Shown piece after piece: positions 1 through 4,405 of a stretch of 5,080 nt of DNA. The DNA lies in NCBI GenBank assembly GCA_030607765.1, contig JAUWJJ010000116.1:1-5080 (forward strand), given 5' to 3'. Origin of the DNA: Candidatus Aerophobota bacterium. GTDB taxonomy: Bacteria; Aerophobota; Aerophobia; Aerophobales; B3-G15. Positions within the stretch are counted from its first letter, which is position 1. Each line of letters starts with the position of its first letter. Both the position numbers and the translations under genes were made by a program. The notes beneath the pieces were generated by a model. It had not been told where the DNA came from, ran no database searches, and saw nothing but the letters and a program-made list of their open reading frames with translations.

Positions 1-84
1 CATAGAATATTTTTTGGTGAAATTCTCTCGGTGCTTGCTGACAGTAAGGTTAAAATAGAATAAATGAAATTGTGATAGCTATAC

Positions 85-231
85 TTATTCATGAGTTAAG
101 ACATGCATCAAATTTAACAAATCCCTGATTTGGACTATCTGGTAAGCTAAATAGTTAAGTAGGTCTCCTTCAACTTTTCCTAACGGGATTAAATAAATTT
201 TGCCTTCTTCCTTGGCACTACAAGATAACAT
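85..231 (-). pseudogene. Remnant of an archaemetzincin-like (lipo)protein, N-terminal piece
   Basis: A 48-codon frame opens at an ATG and ends in TAA. Its start reads MLSCSAKEEG, followed by KIYLIPLGKVEGDLLNYLAY. The second part resembles the first beta strand and helix of archaemetzincins (zinc metallopeptidases, AmzA family), which begin with a K-I-Y-x-x-P-L-type strand. The codons just before the ATG encode FFLGFA in the same frame, so with MLSC they look like a lipoprotein signal ending in a lipobox-like cysteine. That frame is interrupted by a TGA about 8 codons upstream of the ATG. The remainder of the family, including the HExxHxxGxxxCxxH zinc motif, is absent: the frame stops after about 37 residues of the domain and nothing recognisable follows down to base 1. 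I see no good ribosome binding site. It follows the phosphoesterase stop by about 40 bases on the same strand. The assignment rests on a short stretch recalled from memory, so it is tentative. Confidence 0.4.
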
Positions 232-269
232 AGCAAAGCCAAGAAAAAATCAACAATGTGCAAGAACCT

Positions 270-794
270 TTAAAAAGCCTTCTCATCAATTATTGTCTTT
301 TCCTCCAAATCAAAAATTTTAGCCCTTCCTTTGCCGAGGTCCACTAAAGCAAAGCTCGGCAAATAACCCTTTTTATCCTCTTTTTTCAAATGGCCGGGAT
401 TTAAAATTAAAATCCCAGTTCTATCCTCAATTTTAGGAATGTGGGTGTGACCGACAAAAACTAAATCAACTTCCTTTTTAGCGATCACCTTTTCTGGTTT
501 CAAATCACTCGCTAAGTCATTTTTATGAGAACTCTGGGTATGGCTAATCAAGACTCTCTTCCCCTGGAAAACCTCGATGAGCCGATTTGGTATAACTGGA
601 TCTTGATAATAAGAGCTAAATACTCCGGGGACTTTAATTACCCTCACTGGAAACTTTTCCAAAACCTTAGCATCATCATAGTCATCTCCTAAATGGATTA
701 AGACTTCGACTTTCTCATCCTCAATAAGATATTTAGTTGCCTTTTCCAAATTTTTTAAATTTCCGTGACTGTCACTTAAGATGCCTATTCTCAT
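270..794 (-). CDS. YfcE/MJ0936-family metallophosphoesterase
   Basis: A 174-residue calcineurin-like phosphoesterase of the small single-domain YfcE/MJ0936 type, normally a cytoplasmic two-metal phosphodiesterase; the natural substrate cannot be told from sequence. Visible metal-site motifs are D8-x-H10 in SDSHGN, G36-D37 in HLGDD, H85 in ISHT, and H116/H118 in GHTH. The usual third motif GN(H/C/D)D is not there: the equivalent place reads VPGVFSS (55-61), with valine where the metal-ligating asparagine is expected. The start at 794 is preferred over an ATG 7 codons upstream because AAGGAGGGGG lies directly before it and because the protein then begins with the family's first strand (MRIGILSDSHG). 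Length is normal for the family. It lies downstream of the alcohol dehydrogenase on the same strand with a 123-base gap; no convincing promoter or terminator is seen between them. Confidence 0.9.
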   Translation of the reverse strand: MRIGILSDSHGNLKNLEKATKYLIEDEKVEVLIHLGDDYDDAKVLEKFPVRVIKVPGVFSSYYQDPVIPNRLIEVFQGKRVLISHTQSSHKNDLASDLKPEKVIAKKEVDLVFVGHTHIPKIEDRTGILILNPGHLKKEDKKGYLPSFALVDLGKGRAKIFDLEEKTIIDEKAF

Positions 795-917
795 TTCCCC
801 CTCCTTGTTACACATCCCCTTACTTTAAGAAATCATCAGGTATTAATACAATGCTTTTCAAGAACTCTACTTTTTTAACCCTTTAATAAAGAGGATTGGA
901 GGTTAAAAAAACAATTT

Positions 918-1946
918 TTAATCAGGTATTCGCAAAATGCCAGCTCCTTGAATTTTTCCTTGCTTAAGCAAAATTAAAGCCCTGTTAGCCTCCTCTAACC
1001 TGAATTCCTGGACCTTGGGTAAAATGGGAATCTGCGCTGCTAAAGGTAAAAAATCCTGAGCATCTTTTCTGGTGATATTAGCCACACTTTTTATTTCTTT
1101 TTCCAGCCAAAGATGTCCTGCATAATCCAATTTTAGGAGAGAGTTCTTATCTTTTTCCTCCTTTCGAATTGCATTTATGATGACTCTGCCTCCTTTTTCT
1201 AAAGCTCTCAAGGCACAGACTATTGGTCCCCAGGCAGGAGTAAAATCAATTGCACAGTTGAGCTTAGCTGGGGAAGTATCTCCAGTTGTTCCAGTCCAGT
1301 CAGCACCCAATCTCCTGGCCAAATTTCGATGCTCTTCCTGCCAAGGTCTGGTAAATACAAAGACTTTGGAGTTTGGATATTTATACTTAACTATTTGGAT
1401 AACAATGTGAGCTGAGGCTCCAAAACCGAAAAGACCAAGAATTTGACCATCTTGAAGATTGCTTAGCCTTAAAGCTCTATACCCAATTGCTCCAGCACAT
1501 AAAAGAGGAGCTGCCTGAGAATCAGAAAACATTTCAGGGATGGGATAGGCAAAATCCTCTGAGACAAGGGTAAATTCAGCATAGCCACCATCAACATCAC
1601 AACCAGTAGCTTTAAATTTAGCACATAAATTTTCCCTTCCCTCTCGACAGAAACTGCATTCTCCGCAACTGGAGTGAATCCAGGCAATTCCTACTCGATC
1701 TCCTTTTTTAAATTTAGTTACCTGCAAACCCAATTCTTTCACTTTTCCAACAATTTCATGGCCTAAAATTATGGGAAGTTTCGATTGAATCCTCCCTTCA
1801 ATTTCGTCAAGTTCAGTATGACAAACCCCACAAGCTGAAACTTTCACCAAAATTTCCTTTGAATTTAAGCTGGGAACCGGCAGGTCAGCTATTCCTAAAG
1901 GCTCTTTCTCAACTGGCCAGGTTTCTTTAAGTATCATTGCCTTCAT
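918..1946 (-). CDS. Zinc-dependent medium-chain alcohol dehydrogenase
   Basis: A complete 342-residue cytosolic MDR-superfamily oxidoreductase, likely interconverting a primary alcohol and its aldehyde with a nicotinamide cofactor. The N-terminal GroES-like domain carries the catalytic zinc ligands C42 (GVCHTELD), H63-E64 (GHE) and C150 (APLLCAG). The structural zinc site is complete: C94, C97, C100 and C108. The Rossmann domain follows with the turn GLFGFGASAH (171-180), a variant seen in the AdhP/cinnamyl-alcohol-dehydrogenase-like group (COG1064). The second Rossmann strand ends VFTR rather than in an acidic residue, which favours NADP(H) over NAD(H); this is an inference. The start is supported by GGGAGG about 8 bases upstream. 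The gene lies 210 bases after pyrE on the same strand, and no clear promoter is visible in that gap. Substrate cannot be assigned: aliphatic or aromatic alcohols are both possible. Confidence 0.93.
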   Translation of the reverse strand: MKAMILKETWPVEKEPLGIADLPVPSLNSKEILVKVSACGVCHTELDEIEGRIQSKLPIILGHEIVGKVKELGLQVTKFKKGDRVGIAWIHSSCGECSFCREGRENLCAKFKATGCDVDGGYAEFTLVSEDFAYPIPEMFSDSQAAPLLCAGAIGYRALRLSNLQDGQILGLFGFGASAHIVIQIVKYKYPNSKVFVFTRPWQEEHRNLARRLGADWTGTTGDTSPAKLNCAIDFTPAWGPIVCALRALEKGGRVIINAIRKEEKDKNSLLKLDYAGHLWLEKEIKSVANITRKDAQDFLPLAAQIPILPKVQEFRLEEANRALILLKQGKIQGAGILRIPD

Positions 1947-2069
1947 CTTTTATCCTCCCAAGCAAGGTTTCTTTGAAATATTTATTTTATGGCAAATTTA
2001 CTAAAACCCATACCTGCGTATTGATCTGCTCGAAGAACTTAAAAAATGGACTGCACCCCTGTGGCTGAA

Positions 2070-2091
2070 CAGATTAGGTTGGAGTAATCTG
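2070..2091 (-). other. Small inverted repeat between pyrE and the dehydrogenase gene
   Basis: A perfect 7-bp stem (CAGATTA / TAATCTG) with an 8-base loop lies in the 210-base gap after pyrE. The loop contains CTCC, and GGAG is present just outside at 2097-2100 on the same strand, so a second, mutually exclusive hairpin could form. No T run follows on the minus strand, so it is not a standard intrinsic terminator. It could be a processing or weak attenuation structure, or chance. The rest of 1947-2156 contains no reading frame or RNA that I recognise. Confidence 0.3.
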
Positions 2092-2156
2092 GTAGGCTCC
2101 ACTTGACTTTTGATTTTCCCTGTTTAGAAAATTTGGAAGACCATCCTTTGAACTTC

Positions 2157-2810
2157 TTATTTAAACTTATATCCTTTCCTCATATGCCACTTTTGTGGAT
2201 CTTTTAAATAACTTACTATTTCTTGATGACCTAAATTAGATAGATAGCCACTATTTTTACCAAATTTTAAGGTATCCTCTAATTTGGACAAAGCAAGTAA
2301 CCTAACTCCTTCTTGCCTAAGAGATTCTACTCCTCCCTGCTCTCTATCAAATATAACTAAACAGTCATTAATTTTACACTTAGCTCTCCTTATAGCTTGA
2401 ATGAAATTTACTTTACTTTTACCATCAGTGATCAAATCCTCATAAAGCAAAACGCTTTTGCCCTCTTTTACATCGCCCTCTATTTGTGCTGTCAGACCAT
2501 GCCCCTTTGGTTCTTTCCTGACATAAATAAAAGGTTTTTTGATCCTATCAGCCAGCCATGCAGCATAGGGGATTCCTGCAGTTTCCCCTCCAGCAATATA
2601 ATCGGCATGAAGTTTTTCATTTTCATATAGCCAATAAGCACAACTGGTTATCATATCTCGAGCTAAAGGATGAGAAATCAAAACCCGACAGTCAATGTAT
2701 ACAGGACTGTAATTACCAGAAACAAGTCTAAAAGGTTTCTGTGGAGAAACTTTAATTGCTTTAGTCTCCCATAATAGTGTTGAAACAATTTTACTTATTT
2801 CTTTTCTCAT
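2157..2810 (-). CDS. pyrE: Orotate phosphoribosyltransferase
   Basis: A 217-residue cytosolic enzyme that joins orotate to PRPP to give OMP, the fifth step of pyrimidine synthesis. Diagnostic features in order: the substrate-contact segment SGNYSPVYID (31-40), GGETAGIP (74-81), the flexible catalytic loop RKEPKGHG (98-105), and the PRPP-binding loop VLLYEDLITDGKSK (120-133) with the paired acids E124-D125. The loop reads TDGKS rather than the common TTGGS; together with GGETAGIPYAAWLADR and the long C-terminus this matches the subtype I associate with alphaproteobacterial PyrE, as recalled from the family. The ATG overlaps the pyrF stop as ATGA (2807-2810), implying translational coupling to the decarboxylase. 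Both the motifs and the neighbour support the call. Confidence 0.92.
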   Translation of the reverse strand: MRKEISKIVSTLLWETKAIKVSPQKPFRLVSGNYSPVYIDCRVLISHPLARDMITSCAYWLYENEKLHADYIAGGETAGIPYAAWLADRIKKPFIYVRKEPKGHGLTAQIEGDVKEGKSVLLYEDLITDGKSKVNFIQAIRRAKCKINDCLVIFDREQGGVESLRQEGVRLLALSKLEDTLKFGKNSGYLSNLGHQEIVSYLKDPQKWHMRKGYKFK

Positions 2811-3550
2811 ATCTTCCGATTTTTATTTTTTGTAAAGTTCAAAGCAACTTTACAAAAATTCTTCGCTGCCTCTCTTATATCCTCTGCTTTATAAATTGCT
2901 GAACCAATTATTGCATAGGACGGTTTTCCCTTAGTAGCCTGAAAAGCAGTCTCTATACTACCTCCTTGTCTTCCTATCCCTGGTAATAAAAAACATGGTT
3001 TTTCAATCACTTCGGATAAGAGTTCACTATACCTTTGTATACTTTCAGGTTTATTGCCTGGAACTACAAAATACTTAACTCCCAATTTAGCCCCTAATCT
3101 ATACATTTCAAGAGGAGACTCATCCCTCAAAAAACCGCTATCTTTGGCTAAGTATTTTGGATGTGTCATCTCTCCACCAATAATAGGAATCATCCTTTCC
3201 TCTAAGATAGAATTGATGAAAAATCTCTCGGCTTCAGGTCCAGATTGAGGAAAAACAATAACACTCTCGACTCCTGCATTCTTACAGACTTTTGCGAAAT
3301 CTGGTGCTGTCATTGGGATATCCGTACCTGCCTTTTGGTGATCGTATATAACAGGGGAATTAGAGTATTTCCTGATTGTCTTAACTACCTCTGGGAGCCC
3401 ATATCTTAATGCCAAGATGCAACCGACTTTATACCCTACCATTCCTTCTATATCCAGGGTCTGTTTTAAAAGATTTTCAAGAATGCTTAAGCTTTCAACA
3501 TCACAAGATATTATCACCCCATACTCATACCTAAAAAAGTTTTCTTTCAT
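2807..3550 (-). CDS. pyrF: Orotidine 5'-phosphate decarboxylase, divergent subtype
   Basis: A 247-residue TIM-barrel protein of the OMP decarboxylase/HUMPS superfamily, expected to convert OMP to UMP. Visible elements: CDV with D17 on strand 1, YKVG with K41 on strand 2, a strand-3 motif YDHQKAGTDIP (69-79), FPQSGPE (100-106), GGEMTHPKY (125-133), PGIGRQGG (190-197) and IIGSAIYKAED (214-224). The catalytic D-x-K-x-x-D-I of typical enzymes appears here as D70-x-x-K73-x-x-x-D77-I, one residue longer on each side of the lysine, and the phosphate-gripping arginine of the usual G-R-x-I is a serine (S217). I recall this variant as a recurring family rather than a decayed copy. Overlap with pyrE makes the decarboxylase role likely. 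The start at 3550 is chosen because GAGGGG lies 8 bases upstream; an in-frame ATG at 3616 would add 22 residues that do not fit the fold and would overlap the promoter. Confidence 0.85.
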   Translation of the reverse strand: MKENFFRYEYGVIISCDVESLSILENLLKQTLDIEGMVGYKVGCILALRYGLPEVVKTIRKYSNSPVIYDHQKAGTDIPMTAPDFAKVCKNAGVESVIVFPQSGPEAERFFINSILEERMIPIIGGEMTHPKYLAKDSGFLRDESPLEMYRLGAKLGVKYFVVPGNKPESIQRYSELLSEVIEKPCFLLPGIGRQGGSIETAFQATKGKPSYAIIGSAIYKAEDIREAAKNFCKVALNFTKNKNRKI

Positions 3551-3587
3551 CCCTTTATCCCCTCTTTTACTGTATCTTAGCTTTATC

Positions 3588-3616
3588 ATTTTTATTATAT
3601 TCCAAGAATTTGTCAA
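3588..3616 (-). promoter_or_regulatory. Candidate promoter for pyrF-pyrE
   Basis: On the minus strand a consensus -35 box TTGACA (3611-3616) is followed after 17 bases by AAAAAT (3588-3593), a 4-of-6 match to a -10 box. A perfect TATAAT lies at 3594-3599 but is only 11 bases from that TTGACA and has no good -35 at the right distance. The site is 38-66 bases upstream of the chosen pyrF start. No attenuator or PyrR-type leader is apparent in the short 5' untranslated region. Confidence 0.5.
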
Positions 3617-3741
3617 CTTTTCTATAAGAGACCCTTAGGGAAAGTTAAAATACAATTATTTATTCACAAGTTTCTCCTACTTTAAGTTCATTTTAGGATT
3701 TTTTTAGGGGCAGAGTCTAAAAATTAAGTGCTTTTCGATAA
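3617..3741. other. Gene-free spacer with one small hairpin
   Basis: This divergent spacer contains no plausible coding frame. The only structure noticed is a 7-bp inverted repeat TTTTTAG / CTAAAAA (3701-3707 and 3717-3723) with a 9-base G-rich loop. It lies upstream of pyrF and could serve as a weak bidirectional terminator, but nothing nearby requires one. Confidence 0.3.
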
Positions 3742-3882
3742 AACTGCTCTACTTCAAAATATTTTGAGTATTCTTTGAGAGCTTTTTACCAGGGAGAGAA
3801 ACTTAACTACAGACTTATTCCCATGCGAGAGAGAAGATACATTCCTTCTAAAGTTAATGCTTTAGCTATGGCAGGGGTATGA
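3742..3882 (+). pseudogene. Possible 3' remnant of a transposase-like gene
   Basis: A 46-codon open stretch without a start runs from just after a TAA to a TGA. Its translation is basic and protein-like (for example LNYRLIPMRERRYIPSKVNA) and ends directly in repeated TATGACAT words resembling an insertion-sequence end. I do not recognise the family from this piece alone. The association with terminal-type repeats and the lack of any upstream coding frame suggest a decayed mobile-element gene. Alternatively it is a chance open stretch in AT-rich spacer. Confidence 0.25.
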
Positions 3883-3926
3883 CATTTTTATTTTGCAAAA
3901 AGTATGACATATTATAGCTATGTCAT
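3877..3926. repeat. TATGACAT repeat cluster (operator or insertion-sequence end)
   Basis: GTATGACAT occurs directly twice (3877-3885 and 3902-3910). The second copy is also the left half of a perfect 8-bp inverted repeat ATGACATA-N7-TATGTCAT (3904-3911 and 3919-3926). The inverted repeat ends 13 bases upstream of the -35 box of the leader promoter. Such multiple TGACA words with TTTTTATTTTGCAAAA between them resemble IS21-type ends in my recollection; a regulator-binding site for the adjacent promoter is the alternative. Confidence 0.45.
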
Positions 3927-3939
3927 TTGAGGTGACTGA

Positions 3940-3968
3940 TTGACAAAATTTTTGATTTTTTCTATAAT
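3940..3968 (+). promoter_or_regulatory. Strong sigma-70-type promoter for the riboswitch leader
   Basis: A perfect TTGACA (3940-3945) and a perfect TATAAT (3963-3968) are separated by exactly 17 bases, the optimum for a housekeeping sigma factor. Transcription would start near 3975 and run into the long leader, the c-di-GMP aptamer and the peptidase gene. Control downstream of initiation (riboswitch) fits with such a constitutive-looking promoter. Confidence 0.85.
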
Positions 3969-4037
3969 ATAATTAAAATTAATATTTATAAATTTTCTTT
4001 TATTTCTTGCTGGTAAGGTTAGATTAAAATACAAGGA

Positions 4038-4060
4038 GAGGTGTTCTTAAAAACTACCTC
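4038..4060 (+). other. Leader hairpin upstream of the aptamer
   Basis: GAGGT (4038-4042) pairs with ACCTC (4056-4060), and GTT (4043-4045) with AAC (4052-4054) around a 6-base loop and one bulged T. It partly covers an AAGGAG sequence at 4033-4038. A second possible stem lies at 4089-4098 with 4112-4120 (one bulged base). Both are in the roughly 170-base untranslated segment between the predicted transcription start and the aptamer; neither matches an RNA family I know. Confidence 0.3.
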
Positions 4061-4147
4061 AATTTAAAACGAAAGATATATTTAAATCAGATTATTTCTT
4101 GTTGTAAAGCTGAAAAATCTTTAATAAGTTTTCATAGGAAAAACAAT

Positions 4148-4222
4148 CGAGAAGGCAAACTATTCGAAAGAATAAGACGCAGAGCTACAGATCTGGAAAA
4201 AAGATGGCTGGGCTACTGAAGA
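4148..4222 (+). ncRNA. Cyclic-di-GMP class I (GEMM-I) riboswitch aptamer
   Basis: The RNA shows the GEMM-I core in order: GGCAAAC (4154-4160), a 5-bp P2 stem TATTC/GAATA capped by a GAAA tetraloop (4161-4174), the conserved GACGCA-AGC block (4176-4185, with one G for A), a P3 arm with GATCT/AGAT, and the 3' strand ATGGCTGGGCTAC (4204-4216). Aligned by eye to the Vibrio cholerae Vc2 aptamer, the ligand-contact bases are kept: G20 = G4154, A47 = A4181 and C92 = C4216. The neighbouring G19-C93 pair becomes A4153-U4217, a compensatory change. Guanine at position 20 favours c-di-GMP over cGAMP, whose receptors usually have A there. P1 below this is weak, mainly A-U. The aptamer is downstream of a strong promoter and upstream of a terminator-like hairpin and a secreted peptidase gene, the usual setting for this class. 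Confidence 0.87.
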
Positions 4223-4245
4223 ATTACAAATTATATATATTGGGG

Positions 4246-4286
4246 ATAAGCCCAGCTTTTCGAATGAAAAGCTGGGCTTATTATTT
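4246..4286 (+). terminator. Riboswitch expression-platform terminator
   Basis: A perfect 16-bp stem (4246-4261 with 4266-4281) closes on a 4-base GAAT loop, followed by a T-rich but interrupted tail (TTATTATTT from 4278). The 5' arm AGCCCAGC (4249-4256) is also exactly complementary to GCTGGGCT (4207-4214) in the 3' strand of the c-di-GMP aptamer. The two pairings exclude each other, so ligand binding should free the arm to form the terminator. The imperfect T tract leaves terminator efficiency uncertain. Confidence 0.78.
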
Positions 4287-4390
4287 GGAATTTATACCAA
4301 AGAAAGCAAGTTCCCTTTTCATTCTATCAGACAGATGAATTTATTCTTAGCTTACAGAATGGTACTTATTCACTTTATACAGTTTATTAA

Positions 4391-4400
4391 GAGAGAAGGA
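4391..4400 (+). promoter_or_regulatory. Ribosome binding site of the peptidase gene
   Basis: GAGAGAAGGA contains AGAAGGA, which ends 5 bases before the ATG at 4406 and decides the start of the peptidase. The 105 bases between the terminator stem and this site contain no structure that would obviously hide it, so control is more likely at transcription termination than at translation initiation. Confidence 0.7.
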
Positions 4401-4405
4401 TTGAG

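Noticed and set aside
879..900. Hairpin CTCTTT/AAAGGG after the dehydrogenase gene as a terminator
   Set aside because: Stem is short, has a G-U pair and a 3-base loop, and lacks a T run on the minus strand.
1177..1687. Open frames on both strands inside the alcohol dehydrogenase gene
   Set aside because: Shadows of a gene with complete zinc and Rossmann motifs; no independent protein features.
2085..2100. Similarity of TAATCTGGTAGGCT to ATCTGGTAAGCT near 139, as a dispersed repeat
   Set aside because: Similarity is confined to about a dozen bases with a mismatch, and the first copy lies within the archaemetzincin-like frame.
3551..3616. Longer pyrF form starting at 3616
   Set aside because: The extra 22 residues do not fit the barrel, the -35 box would lie in the coding region, and a good ribosome binding site precedes 3550.
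4007..4032. Similarity of CTTGCTGGTAAGGTT to a stretch near 35-52
   Set aside because: Short, gapped and in AT-rich sequence; not distinguishable from chance.
4041..4067. GTG-started 8-residue leader peptide after AAGGAG
   Set aside because: Only 2 bases separate the Shine-Dalgarno-like sequence from the GTG, and the peptide has no run of regulatory codons.
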